NCBI GenBank assembly: GCA_965197675.1
Contig: OZ240221.1
Location: forward strand, 2,790,001-2,854,000
Length of the DNA stretch: 64,000 bases
Source of the DNA: G965197675 sp965197675
Lineage (GTDB): Bacteria > Chloroflexota > Dehalococcoidia > Plut-88900
Reading direction: 5' to 3'
Shown here: one piece after another, positions 52,850 to 61,318 of the stretch
How positions within the stretch are numbered: the stretch's first letter is position 1
Layout of the letters: each line of letters opens with the position of its first letter
Notes under the pieces: generated by a model
What the model saw: only the letters and a program-made list of their open reading frames with translations
Told to the model about the DNA's origin: nothing
Databases searched by the model: none
Position numbers and translations under genes: made by a program

Positions 52850-53608
52850 TTACAAAAGCCGTTTCCCTGGATCTAGGTTTCTCAAGGTTGATAGCTCCTC
52901 CTGTGTAGGCGGCTCCGTGGTCGAAATCTCGTTCTGGAGGAGCAACTCGAACCCCGTCTTTTCTATAACTTCCTGCAGTTCAACTCCCGTGTGGAGACTC
53001 TCCAATCGCATAGCCTTGCTCTCCTCGTCGAACCCCAGGATGCCCAAGTCCGTCACTACCCGACTCACTCGCCCGAAGAGCAGCCCCGCTTCCATTCGGG
53101 AAAACCCTCCACTGAGGAAGCCGGGGCTGGTAACAAAGTCCACCCGAGGCACAAATCTCCGCTGTTCGTGGACGGTTACCACCATCACTCGTCGGCACAG
53201 AGATATGATGTCATTAGCGCCACCGCTGCCAGGCAGCCGCACTTTGGGGGTATCGTAGGTGCCCACCACTGTAGAGTTGAGATTTCCATATTTATCTATC
53301 TGGGCACCGCCCACGAACCCCACCTCCAAAAAGCCCCGCTGTGCCAGTAGAAATGTGTCCGTTATGCCAGGCAGCATCATCGCTCGGTGGGCCACCCGCA
53401 TCTCATTGGTAGAGATAGGAAGTCTTCCCGGAAGCAATTCCGGACCCACCGAACCTCCTTCCACCACAATGGTAAGATCCGGGGAGCGGAGCTTCTGGGC
53501 GAGGGCCGCCGCCAGCAACGGCACACCAACGCCTGCAAACACCGACCCAACTCCCCCTAATTCTCGAGAGGCCATTACTACTAGGAGCTCCGATGTCGAA
53601 TAGTTCAT
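52850..53608 (-). CDS. CoA-transferase family I subunit B
   Basis: This 252-residue protein is a beta-type subunit of a family I CoA-transferase (glutaconate CoA-transferase B-like). It starts NYSTSELLVVMASRELGGVGSVFAGVGVPLLAA and contains GFVGGAQIDKYGNLNSTVVG and LPGSGGANDIISLCRRVMVV, typical of the subunit. I cannot confirm the catalytic glutamate from the aligned family. Its ATG overlaps the alpha gene's stop by four bases (ATGA). The pair probably activates a carboxylate acid using acetyl-CoA or succinyl-CoA. Confidence 0.9.
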   Translation of the reverse strand: MNYSTSELLVVMASRELGGVGSVFAGVGVPLLAAALAQKLRSPDLTIVVEGGSVGPELLPGRLPISTNEMRVAHRAMMLPGITDTFLLAQRGFLEVGFVGGAQIDKYGNLNSTVVGTYDTPKVRLPGSGGANDIISLCRRVMVVTVHEQRRFVPRVDFVTSPGFLSGGFSRMEAGLLFGRVSRVVTDLGILGFDEESKAMRLESLHTGVELQEVIEKTGFELLLQNEISTTEPPTQEELSTLRNLDPGKRLL

Positions 53609-54561
53609 TTCCTGCCGGTCAGCTCTTTGGCCTGTTGAGCCTGCCGTTTCAGGGTCTTGTCATCGAAGAGGGCCAGATATTCCTCGTGGTTCTTCGTCCC
53701 GTAGACATAGCGCTCTAGATATCCTCGAACGGCATCCACGCTCTTTCCACTGCCCTGCTCTACATAGGCGTCAAAGTGGCTGAAATCAGCCTCATAGAGT
53801 CCGTAGCACTCGTGGGGGAAGGCTCCATAGGGCATCTCCACTACAGCATCGACGACGAAACCAGGTATTATGGTACGCTCGGGCTGGAGGCGAATTTCCT
53901 CGTCGGAAATGATCTCCTCCGCGGTTACCACCACCGTAGAGGCGCCGAGAGCTATGTCAGCGTCCATGTGAGGATAGCCATCAATCTGGCAGTTGCCGAA
54001 TCGGTCGGCGCGGTGAACGTGGAGCACGGCAAGGTCGGGAAAGAGGGCAGGAATGAGAGAAAGAGTCTGGCCAGTGAATGGACATGTCATGGTCTTGACC
54101 TCACCCACCTTCATCAGGTCGGAGCCCAGCATTGTCAGGGAAGGTATGAAGGACACTCCCATGGCAGCAGCCCTGAATCTCAGACCCATCGCCAGATGGC
54201 TCCATTCCTCAAATCTAACTTGCCCACCTTCCACCACCTCTCGCATGACCCGTGAAATCCCCCAGGGCAACCCGATGCCAAACCAGCTAGTTACTATTTT
54301 ATCCACTGCCCCTGCCGCCATGAACCACTCACCCTCGTAGCACATGAGGTTCCTGGAAAGGGTCAATCCACGTCTCTCTTGACGCAAGACCTCCATCAGG
54401 AGTGCCAGAGGGGTTCGAGAATATAAGCATCCCCCGATGGCGATCTGGTCTCCGTCTCTTATCAGTCGGGCTGCCTCGGAAAGAGTAGTGAGCTTCTCTC
54501 GTATGACGCTCTCCTTTTCCTCCAAACGTCGGCGCGCCTCTACGAAATCTCCTGGCCTCAA
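53605..54561 (-). CDS. CoA-transferase family I subunit A
   Basis: This 318-residue protein is the alpha-type partner of subunit B. It has RDGDQIAIGGCLYSRTPLALLMEVLRQERRGLTL near residue 35, DLAVLHVHRADRFGNCQIDGYPHMDADIALGASTVVVTAEEI near residue 190, and IIPGFVVDAVVEMPYGAFPHECYGLYEADFSHF. The ATG at 54561 gives the expected length. It is the first gene of an apparent alpha-beta-LLM-PLP run on the minus strand. The carboxylate substrate is unknown. Confidence 0.9.
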   Translation of the reverse strand: MRPGDFVEARRRLEEKESVIREKLTTLSEAARLIRDGDQIAIGGCLYSRTPLALLMEVLRQERRGLTLSRNLMCYEGEWFMAAGAVDKIVTSWFGIGLPWGISRVMREVVEGGQVRFEEWSHLAMGLRFRAAAMGVSFIPSLTMLGSDLMKVGEVKTMTCPFTGQTLSLIPALFPDLAVLHVHRADRFGNCQIDGYPHMDADIALGASTVVVTAEEIISDEEIRLQPERTIIPGFVVDAVVEMPYGAFPHECYGLYEADFSHFDAYVEQGSGKSVDAVRGYLERYVYGTKNHEEYLALFDDKTLKRQAQQAKELTGRK

Positions 54562-54681
54562 TGTCTACCCCCTGGAATGCACAACGGAGCATTGCACGAA
54601 CCTTGATGTTTGTCAAACATTGTAATCGCTGCGTATGGTATTATTTCCCTCGGTCCTGAGATTGGATATTTAGGAGGAAGC

Positions 54682-55320
54682 ATGACTCAGAAGACACGAC
54701 GATCTGACCAGATCCCCGGAAAGATCACCGAAGATCAGATAGTGCAGCCAGGGGATTATTGGATTAAGGTGGTTCACAAGGGTCAAATGCTTCGAATCGT
54801 TGATCTGGAGGGGCAGCAGGCGGTCGACTTCCTCTGTTACAACTCGAAGGACACGTCCGAGCGATACAACGCTCCCGACACTATGAAATACGCTGGAAAC
54901 ATATATGTGACTAAGGGCGTCGTCCTATATTCAGACATGGGAAACCCCATTTACATCGTGACTGAGGACACGTGCGGCTATCACGATACCGTCGCAGGTT
55001 GCTGCAGCGCCGAAAGCAACCTTCATCGATACGGAGTGGCGAACACAGAAAACTGCCGCGATACCTTCTTACGGGGACTCAAATCGATTGGAATGGAGAA
55101 GAAGGACGTAGTTCCCAACGTGAACTTCTTTATGAACGTCCCGGTCAAGGAAGGTGGCTCAGTAGGCATCGTAGATGGCATCTCTGAGTCCGGTGACTAC
55201 GTGGATTTAAGGGCGGAGATGGACGCGCTTACCCTCATTTCCAACTGTCCCCAACGCCACAACCCCTGCTCTGGATTCAATCCCAGTCCTGTGCGTCTGG
55301 TAATATGGGAGTCGGAGTAG
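54682..55320 (+). CDS. DUF1989 (urea carboxylase-associated) family protein
   Basis: This 212-residue protein belongs to the DUF1989 family, linked in other genomes to urea amidolyase or aminomethyltransferase-like systems. It has GQMLRIVDLEGQQAVDFLCYNSKDTSERYNAPDTMKYAG (near residues 35-72), DTCGYHDTVAGCCS (cysteines near residue 108) and VPNVNFFMNVPVKEGG. The reading frame opens at 54610, but the ATG at 54682 follows TTAGGAGGAAGC and is preferred. It is divergent from the CoA-transferase operon and convergent with the ADH at 55341. Confidence 0.85.
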   Translation: MTQKTRRSDQIPGKITEDQIVQPGDYWIKVVHKGQMLRIVDLEGQQAVDFLCYNSKDTSERYNAPDTMKYAGNIYVTKGVVLYSDMGNPIYIVTEDTCGYHDTVAGCCSAESNLHRYGVANTENCRDTFLRGLKSIGMEKKDVVPNVNFFMNVPVKEGGSVGIVDGISESGDYVDLRAEMDALTLISNCPQRHNPCSGFNPSPVRLVIWESE

Positions 55321-55340
55321 GACGCTTACGGATATCCGTG

Positions 55341-56438
55341 CTAGTTGTCCGGGAACCGTATCACCGATCGTAGAGTCTCGCCCTTCTCCATGGCCTCGAA
55401 GGCCGCTTCCGTCTCTTCCAGGCTAATGACTCGAGTGACCACTCTGTCTAGGTCTAGCTTACCCTGGGTATACCACTCGGCCAGCATGGGAAAGTCGCGA
55501 GAGGGGAGACAATCGCCATACCAACTCACACGAAGAGACCCGCCAAGACCGAAGAACTTCAGCATGGGTAGGTCCATCTTCATCTTTGGGTCGGGAACGC
55601 CAATGAGCGTACAGGCGCCGGCCAAGTCGCGAGCCCACAGCGCCTGAAGCAGTGTTTCCGGTGTGCCCACAGCCTCGAAGGAATAGTCCACTCCGTTGCC
55701 GTGGGTCATCTCTTTGATGGCCTCTACAGGGTCTGTCTTGCTGGCATCCACTACGTCTGTGGCTCCAAACTCTTTGGCCCACGTTAGCTTGTTCTCGGCT
55801 ATGTCCACCCCGATGATCTTATTGGCATTGGCCAGCTTCGCGCCCATGATAACGCTGCACCCAACCCCTCCACATCCAAACACAGCGACGCTACTTCCCC
55901 GCCTTACCCCTCCAGTGTAAAGAGCGGCTCCTACGCCGGTCATCACACCGCAGCCCAGCAGGCACGCCTGTTCAGGAGGGCACTCCTTGGGAACTGGGAC
56001 CGCCTGTTTCGCCGACACGACGGTATGGGTACAGAAGGTGCCGATGCCGATGGCAGGACTCAGCTTTTGGCTATCCTTCTTAGTGTACATCCCAGGTTGA
56101 GCGTTGAGGCTGGCGGCGCACAGGTTGGGTTGACCGACGGAGCAAAACCGGCACTGTCCACAAGGGGCGCGCCATGCCAGTACCACATAGTCACCCACGG
56201 CGGGAGTAGCCACACCTTCACCTACTTTCTCCACGATGCCAGACCCCTCGTGACCTAACAGGTAGGGAAAGTCGCTACCGATCTTACCTAGCTTGTAGTG
56301 AAGGTCAGTATGACAGACTCCACTCGCCTGGATGCGCACCAATACTTCACCTGGGCCAGGCTCTTCCAATACTATCTCTTCGACTTCTGTGGGTTGTCCC
56401 GCCTTCCTTGATATGATCCCCATCCCCGTAATTGGCAT
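55341..56438 (-). CDS. Zinc-dependent alcohol dehydrogenase (MDR family), second copy
   Basis: This protein of 365 residues is a medium-chain dehydrogenase of the S-(hydroxymethyl)glutathione/mycothiol-like type. It has GVCHTDLHYKLGK, LLGHEGSGIVEKVG, the structural zinc block PCGQCRFCSVGQPNLC, and FGCGGVGCSVIMGAKLANANKIIGVDIAENKL. The frame continues to 56483, but ATG 56438 follows GGAGGAT and is preferred. It resembles the enzyme at 42220-43302 and belongs to another subgroup (GMG start, EVSGD-like C-terminus). It is convergent with the DUF1989 gene. Confidence 0.9.
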   Translation of the reverse strand: MPITGMGIISRKAGQPTEVEEIVLEEPGPGEVLVRIQASGVCHTDLHYKLGKIGSDFPYLLGHEGSGIVEKVGEGVATPAVGDYVVLAWRAPCGQCRFCSVGQPNLCAASLNAQPGMYTKKDSQKLSPAIGIGTFCTHTVVSAKQAVPVPKECPPEQACLLGCGVMTGVGAALYTGGVRRGSSVAVFGCGGVGCSVIMGAKLANANKIIGVDIAENKLTWAKEFGATDVVDASKTDPVEAIKEMTHGNGVDYSFEAVGTPETLLQALWARDLAGACTLIGVPDPKMKMDLPMLKFFGLGGSLRVSWYGDCLPSRDFPMLAEWYTQGKLDLDRVVTRVISLEETEAAFEAMEKGETLRSVIRFPDN

Positions 56439-56492
56439 GTCTATATCCTCCGCTGTGTTTGTGGACGGCGTATATACTATCACACGCCCAAG

Positions 56493-56906
56493 TTAAGTGC
56501 CCCTTCTCTCCATTTGCCGATAAGTCTCCGCAACCACCCGTCCCCAACTCACTACCGATTCACGGCCTATGGGCACGTCATCGATGACCCCCTCCCGTAG
56601 GCATCGATTCAGCATTTGCACCAGCTCCTGGCCCTTCTCATTAACCCTGGTCTGCATGATTATGGCGTTGGTGAGAGCGCCCTTCAACTCTTCGATCAGG
56701 GAGGTCTCCGGAGACTCTTTCTTTGGAAGCGTCAGGGTACTTTGAACCGCCTTGAGGAGATCCACCTTTAATGAGCTCAACTGATGGATTACAGCTAGCA
56801 TCGAAGACAACTCACTTACCTTGAGTGAGTAGCATCCGCCCGCATGATTTCCAACAGCTTGAAGGTAACCATCTATGACTGGTGCGTCCTCGTCTGATGA
56901 AGCCAT
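56493..56906 (-). CDS. Hypothetical protein, helical
   Basis: I do not recognise this 137-residue protein. The start region DAPVIDGYLQAVGNHAGGCYSLKVSELSSML is followed by a helical, leucine-rich stretch (SSLKVDLLKAVQSTLTLP, SLIEELKGALTNAIIMQTRVNEKGQELVQMLNRC). The ATG at 56906 has an excellent GAGGAGG ribosome site, so it is probably real. It lies upstream of the ADH gene at 55341-56438 on the same strand (55 bases apart) and may be co-transcribed. Confidence 0.55.
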   Translation of the reverse strand: MASSDEDAPVIDGYLQAVGNHAGGCYSLKVSELSSMLAVIHQLSSLKVDLLKAVQSTLTLPKKESPETSLIEELKGALTNAIIMQTRVNEKGQELVQMLNRCLREGVIDDVPIGRESVVSWGRVVAETYRQMERRGT

Positions 56907-57061
56907 ACCTACCTCCTCATAATGCGAGAATCAAACATTATACTCCTCAAGTAGACACCGGACTAAGCCGAACCGAGCGCTTTACCCTTCTTCTGATCTC
57001 GTTGAGAATGATAGATCACACATAGAATAGTGTCATCACGAAGATGATCAGGGCAGGCTAC

Positions 57062-57440
57062 CGAGGATCAAAGAGGTTAGACAGACATCAACATCTGAGC
57101 AGAGAAGGCCGACGCAGGCTAAAACCGAACACGCGCCCGATCCCGAGCTCATCCGCGACGCGCTGGCCGGACTCGCGGCTTCGGCTACCACCTCGACACC
57201 GTCCAGGACCTGGAAGCCGGGGACGTGCCGGGTCGGCTGTTGGGCCATGAGCCTACCACGCCGACCCGTATGTTGCTGCTATGGCTCATGGCATCTCCTA
57301 ACGACCGTCCACCGCGACCGTCAGCCTGGTTCTCGGAAGCTCAGCGGGCACCTCTGCGCCGATACTCGCAAGCAACAGAAGTGGGCGCCCCCCTAAGTGT
57401 GTACCCACTTCCAGAGGCTATTGCGCCCTTCGGCTGTGGG
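57062..57440 (+). other. IS remnant joined to GC-rich sequence
   Basis: The gap 56907-57445 contains an IS 5' end at 57062-57124 (cgaggatcaaagaggttagac... ending agaaggccgacgcaggct), which matches, inverted, the remnant at 39121-39182. From about 57125 the sequence becomes GC-rich with no clear intact frame; a weak reading LDTVQDLEAGDVPGRLLGHEP is visible. It looks like transferred or degenerate DNA. I cannot name the source. Confidence 0.4.
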
Positions 57441-57445
57441 ACGGC

Positions 57446-58108
57446 TTAGCTGCTGGGGTCTTTGACCTTCCTGAGATAGGGCTTGACCGTCTCCCAGCCG
57501 TCCGGGAAGAGCTCCTTGGCCGCCTCGTTGTTCACGGATGGCAGTATGATCACGTCCTGGCCCTTCTCCCAGTTCGCAGGCGTTCCCACCTTGTGGTTGG
57601 CCGTTATCTGGCAAGAGTCCAGCACGCGAAGCAACTCATCGAAGTTGCGGCCTGAGCTCATGGGGTAGGTGAGGCTCATCTTGATCTTCTTGTCGGGGCC
57701 CACCAGGAACACGGAGCGGACAGTCTGATTGTCAGCGGCCGTCCTTCCCTCGGAGGAGTCCCCTTCTTCTGCGGGCAGCATGTCGTACAGCTTGGCAACG
57801 TTGAGGCCATCGTCGGCTATGATGGGGAAGTTGAGTTTGGTGCCAGCGAGATCCTCGATGTCCGTAGCCCACCTCAGGTGGTCGTCTACCTTGTCCACGC
57901 TTAGGCCTATGACCTTGCACGAGCGCTTCTTAAACTCGTCGTTGATCTTCGCCACGTAGCTGAGCTCAGTCGCACAGACGGGCGTGAAGTCCTTTGGGTG
58001 AGAGAATAGCATCGCCCACCCATCGCCTATCCAATCATAGAAGTTGATCCTGCCGTCGCTGGTCTCTGCCGTGAAGTCGGGCGCCGGGTCATTGATACGT
58101 AGTGACAT
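57446..58108 (-). CDS. 1-Cys peroxiredoxin (Prx6-like)
   Basis: This 220-residue enzyme reduces peroxides with an active-site cysteine in HPKDFTPVCATELSYVAKI near residue 45. It belongs to the 1-Cys/Prx6 subgroup: LGLSVDKVDDHLRWATDI, the C-terminal domain TANHKVGTPANWEKGQDVIILP, and ELFPDGWETVKPYLR. The active-site codon is a normal TGC, in contrast with the two TGA-containing proteins. The ATG at 58108 has GGGGAAGGAG upstream. It is probably monocistronic. Confidence 0.93.
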   Translation of the reverse strand: MSLRINDPAPDFTAETSDGRINFYDWIGDGWAMLFSHPKDFTPVCATELSYVAKINDEFKKRSCKVIGLSVDKVDDHLRWATDIEDLAGTKLNFPIIADDGLNVAKLYDMLPAEEGDSSEGRTAADNQTVRSVFLVGPDKKIKMSLTYPMSSGRNFDELLRVLDSCQITANHKVGTPANWEKGQDVIILPSVNNEAAKELFPDGWETVKPYLRKVKDPSS

Positions 58109-58334
58109 ATCCTGGTTGCTCCTTCCCCCTAAATATTCTTCGCCGTGGTGGAGGTTACGTATTCACGCGAGTCCCGGGAGCGGAACCCAATACAAACACA
58201 TATCTAGTGTACACCATCCACCCATCCCCTGCCAACGGATGACCAGGGCCCGAAAGCCAGCGAACGCCGAGAGAGAAGCCTTATTCGACACATCCTGAAC
58301 CTGTACCACTTGTTGTGAGAGAATAAGGCAAGCG

Positions 58335-58354
58335 GAATATTTCCGGAAATATCC
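58335..58354 (+). promoter_or_regulatory. Near-perfect palindrome GAATATTTCC-GGAAATATCC
   Basis: A 20-base inverted repeat with one mismatch lies in the 58109-58449 gap. Its symmetry, A+T-rich core and lack of loop resemble a regulator binding site. It is upstream of the peroxiredoxin gene (minus strand) by about 230 bases. No other structure was seen in that gap. Confidence 0.3.
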
Positions 58355-58449
58355 GACAGTCCACGTATGCTCATGGACATGTCAAGCCTCTCATTGATCA
58401 CGCTAGCATGGGAGCCTGTATCAGCAGAGGGTCTCTAAGGTACAGATAG

Positions 58450-59001
58450 GGCGGCTGGCGGGGAAACAAAGAGGCACAAGACAGGGTGCGTGAGATGATG
58501 AGGGAAGCCTACGACTACCGGGGCAGGGCCTTCGCCGATGATTCTGGTGACTGGGTGCATCCACAGCGGCTCTACAAGACCGTGAGGAGCTATGGTCGTC
58601 GGGTAGGCCAAGATGGGATGTCGGTGCGAAGCCTGCGCCACTTTCACGCCAGCGTTGCCCTGCAGAACGGCCAGATCGTCGTCGTCGGCAAACGCCTGGG
58701 GCACTCCAGCGTGTCCATTACATCGGACGTCTAGACCCACTCGCTCGCTGGGTGGTAGAAGCAGGCCGCCAACGCCTTCGCCGAGGCGATGGAGAACTAC
58801 ATCCATGCCGCCACTCTGTACGCTGTCTGGTATAACTGGATGAGACCCCACAAGAGTCTGCGAGGTAAGACGCCTGCACAGGCAGCAGGGCTGGCAGAAC
58901 ACCCTTGTGATATGGATCCAGTCGTTGATCTGATTGATCAGAGGGCACCCAAACCTAAGCGAGGGCCTTACAAGAAGAGAGTCCCGCAGGCTAGTCTATG
59001 A
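58450..59001 (+). pseudogene. Integrase C-terminus fused to transposase C-terminus, both decayed
   Basis: A single frame reads from an integrase-like segment (YKTVRSYGRRVGQDGMSVRSLRHFHASVALQNGQ... VGKRLGHSSVSITSDV) into TAG at 58732, then THSLAGW-TAG-KQAANAFAEAMEN, and continues to YAVWYNWMRPHKSLRGKTPAQAAGL, typical of IS transposase ends. In tyrosine integrases the residue after SDV is the catalytic Tyr (here TAG) and the second stop aligns with a residue following GW. The first half is a phage-type tyrosine recombinase remnant; the last part is from an rve-type transposase. It is not functional. Confidence 0.65.
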
Positions 59002-59007
59002 TGAGTG

Positions 59008-59244
59008 CTAGCGATAGCGTTCCAATAACTCTCTGAGTCCTGCCTTGCCAAGCCCCGTTTGTTTGGGGCCTAGGATGGCACCGAGAGTACCACTAGGAAG
59101 ACTCTTTCTCGTGTTCTTAATTACAGTAGTCCTGGAGTCTTTCTGTAGAAAAGTACCGTGGTTGGTTATTCTGACCGGCTTCCATCCGTTTGCTTGCAAT
59201 AGCTTGATAAGCTCTCTGCCAGTGATAGCAGGGACGGATTGCAT
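59008..59244 (-). CDS. hicA: HicA-family mRNA interferase toxin
   Basis: This 78-residue protein has the HicA double-stranded RNA-binding-like fold: ITGRELIKLLQANGWKPVRITNHGTFLQK with the catalytic histidine in the NHGTF strand. It cleaves mRNA when released from HicB. Its ATG directly follows the hicB stop (TAA-ATG) with no spacer, so expression is coupled. It sits beside integrase/transposase debris, a common setting for toxin-antitoxin systems. Confidence 0.82.
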   Translation of the reverse strand: MQSVPAITGRELIKLLQANGWKPVRITNHGTFLQKDSRTTVIKNTRKSLPSGTLGAILGPKQTGLGKAGLRELLERYR

Positions 59245-59637
59245 TTAACCATCATGTAGGACAGCCTGTTTGTCTTTGCCTTTGGCTTGGTAGATTGGAA
59301 ACGCGCGTGGCTGAAGCAGGGGTCCACTGTTGGGTTGCAGGATACCTTGAAATAAGTCGTTCCACTCCGGAACACTATCGCCACGAAGAATAAATTCTTT
59401 CGGAGAGGTGTTTATAGAACATAACTCAATGCCCCACTCTTGGAAAAAGCGCTCGCGTTGACCAGTCTCCTCTAGCACATCAAGGTGCTCTACGACCAAC
59501 GCGGCTAACTCTCGCTGGCATTGCTCCAATGTGTCAGCAAATGTGCTGGTGCTAAGCTCGTGGCAAATGCCCACCCAGTTATCGTCCTCACGGGTGTATC
59601 CTAGGGTTAGGATAACGTACTTTTCTCCTTTCTTCAT
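59245..59637 (-). CDS. hicB: HicB-family antitoxin
   Basis: This 130-residue protein is the HicB antitoxin: KYVILTLGYTREDDNWVGICHELSTSTFADTLEQCQRELAALVVEHLDVLEETGQRERFFQEWGI, a partially degraded RNase-H-like fold that binds HicA. The open frame starts at 59673, but the ATG at 59637 follows GGGGAGAC and starts with MKKGEKYV. HicB precedes HicA here, which is the less common order. The long C-terminal extension (about residues 80-130) probably carries the DNA-binding or accessory part, although no helix-turn-helix is clear. Confidence 0.78.
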   Translation of the reverse strand: MKKGEKYVILTLGYTREDDNWVGICHELSTSTFADTLEQCQRELAALVVEHLDVLEETGQRERFFQEWGIELCSINTSPKEFILRGDSVPEWNDLFQGILQPNSGPLLQPRAFPIYQAKGKDKQAVLHDG

Positions 59638-59816
59638 GTCTCCCCTTTCGTTGGCATCCTCCAGGTGATGCAAATTTTTGGAATCCTAACAGGGGTATAT
59701 GAAGGGTACAGCATGTGCCTGCCATGCACATTTGTCAATGCTCTATAGCCTCTCCCTCCATGAGGCTTGCAAAACTCGCAATGTCAAAAAAGAACACTAT
59801 CGAGATTAAGGTTTTC

Positions 59817-59846
59817 TTGACTGCGACTAAAGGCCGATGATATATT
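59817..59846 (+). promoter_or_regulatory. Sigma-70-type promoter of the nuo operon
   Basis: A -35 box TTGACT (59817-59822) and a -10 box TATATT (59841-59846) are separated by 18 bases. nuoA starts at 59915, giving a leader of about 60 bases. Confidence 0.6.
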
Positions 59847-59914
59847 GAAGTGCTGGTCGTGCTTATGTGTTCAGCCTCGCAAATGCACCCGCCGTCAGGT
59901 GAGAAGGCCTATCC

Positions 59915-60283
59915 GTGCCGGTCCAATACTCATTAGAATACATCGCCGTCCTTATTGCCACCATCGTCGGGATAGGGCTTGTGCTGGTTGCCTTCGCAGC
60001 GTCCCGCATTCTGTCACCCAGAAGCAAGTCCGAAGCTAAAGACATCCCCTACGAATGCGGCATACCTCCCGTAGGTCGCTTCTGGTCCCAGATGCACATC
60101 AGATACTACCTGTTCGCGATTCTTTTCCTCATATTCGATGTTGAGGCGGTCTTCCTGTTCCCATGGGCGGTTATCTTCAAATCTGGCACAGCAGTGCTCT
60201 TCTACGAAATGGTCTTGTTCATAGCCATTCTCTTCTTCGGACTCATATACTCCTGGAGGAAGGGCGTTTTTCAGTGGAAGTAG
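59915..60283 (+). CDS. nuoA: NADH-quinone oxidoreductase subunit A
   Basis: This 122-residue membrane subunit of complex I has three helices. The conserved loop KDIPYECGIPPVGRFWSQMHIRYYLFAILFLIFDVEAVFLFPW lies at about residues 42-85, including the family Cys and Asp/Glu residues. The GTG at 59915 follows AGAAGG. nuoB begins ten bases before its TAG stop, so they overlap. It is the first gene of the operon. Confidence 0.95.
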   Translation: MPVQYSLEYIAVLIATIVGIGLVLVAFAASRILSPRSKSEAKDIPYECGIPPVGRFWSQMHIRYYLFAILFLIFDVEAVFLFPWAVIFKSGTAVLFYEMVLFIAILFFGLIYSWRKGVFQWK

Positions 60284-60789
60284 ACGGGAAGGAAAAAGCC
60301 AACTGGCCTGGCAAGAGCCTGTTCAAAACCGCTGCCCCGGGCGTTATCACGGCGAAAGCCGACAAACTTTTCGCCATGGCGCGCAAGTCATCGCTGTGGC
60401 CGCTGCAGTTTGGTTTGGCCTGTTGCGCCATCGAGATGATCAGCACCTATATGTCCCACCACGATCTGGATCGATTCGGAGTAGTTCCCTGGCCTTCGCC
60501 TAGACAATCGGATGTGATGATTGTGGCCGGCACTGTGGTTAAGAAGATGTCCGAGCCTATAAAGCTGCTCTACGAGCAGATGCCCTCTCCCAAGTGGGTT
60601 ATAGCCATGGGCAGCTGCGCCAGCGCAGGAGGGCCCTACCAGAAATCCTACTCTGTGGTTATGGGTGTGGATCAGATCATACCTGTGGATATCTACATAC
60701 CGGGGTGTCCTCCCAGACCCGAGGCCCTAATGGACGGCCTCATAAAGCTTCAAGAAAAAATCATGAGGGAGACTCAAGAAGACGCCTAA
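60274..60789 (+). CDS. nuoB: NADH-quinone oxidoreductase subunit B
   Basis: This subunit of about 171 residues binds the N2 [4Fe-4S] cluster near the quinone site. The cluster ligands are GLACCAIEM, GSCASAGGPY and PGCPPRPEAL, in the usual order. The GTG at 60274 is chosen for overlap with nuoA and a sensible N-terminus; longer frames upstream lie in nuoA. The next subunit follows 5 bases after the stop. Confidence 0.94.
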   Translation: MEVDGKEKANWPGKSLFKTAAPGVITAKADKLFAMARKSSLWPLQFGLACCAIEMISTYMSHHDLDRFGVVPWPSPRQSDVMIVAGTVVKKMSEPIKLLYEQMPSPKWVIAMGSCASAGGPYQKSYSVVMGVDQIIPVDIYIPGCPPRPEALMDGLIKLQEKIMRETQEDA

Positions 60790-60794
60790 GGAGA

Positions 60795-61318
60795 ATGACA
60801 AGAAGGAAGAGCAGGTCTCCGCAGAAAAAGAGCCTGTTCTTCAGTCCCAACGGCTCATCGACTATATTCAGCGAGCCCTCTCTGACTACAGTCCTCAGAT
60901 AGCAGACGACCTGGACGAAGTGGAGGTCTCGGTAGACCCAAACCATGTCGGGGATATATGCAAGATTGCCAAAGAGGACGAAACCCTGGCCTTCGATTAC
61001 CTTCGGTGTTTATCTGTAGTCGAATACGATGAGAGCTTCCAGGCAGTCTATCATCTGTATTCCATTGCTAAGAAGCACCGAATAGTCATCAAGGTGGACG
61101 CCCCCAAAGACAATCCTGTTTTCCAATCCGTGACGCCTGTGTGGCGCGGCGCCGATTGGCCTGAAAGGGAAGGTGCGGAGCTTTTCGGCGTCATCTTCGA
61201 AGGTCACCCCAATCTCAAACCGCTACTGCTGTGGGAAGGCTTCGAGGGATACCCAGGTCGCAAAGAATACCCCTTCGCCGAAATAGAAATCCCCGATGAC
61301 ATCGAGGTTCCCCAGTGA
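60795..61318 (+). CDS. nuoC: NADH-quinone oxidoreductase subunit C, start uncertain/possible frameshift
   Basis: The 30-kDa subunit is recognisable: RLIDYIQRALSDYSPQIADDLDEVEVSVDPNHVGDICKIAKEDETLAFDYLRCLSVVEY, then PVWRGADWPEREGAELFGVIFEGHPNLKPLLLWEGFEGYPGRKEYPF at the C-terminus. The ribosome site AAGGAGA (60787-60793) leads to ATG 60795, but that ATG is in a different frame from the subunit, which has no ATG, GTG or TTG until 60920, inside the conserved domain. The frame itself is open back to 60767. A one-base change after the ATG, a sequencing error or a rare start codon is implied. Confidence 0.8.

Noticed and set aside
58435..58902. Minus-strand open frame over the integrase/transposase remnant
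   Set aside because: The plus strand carries the recognisable integrase (HFHASVALQNGQ) and transposase motifs; the minus-strand reading shows no family motif.
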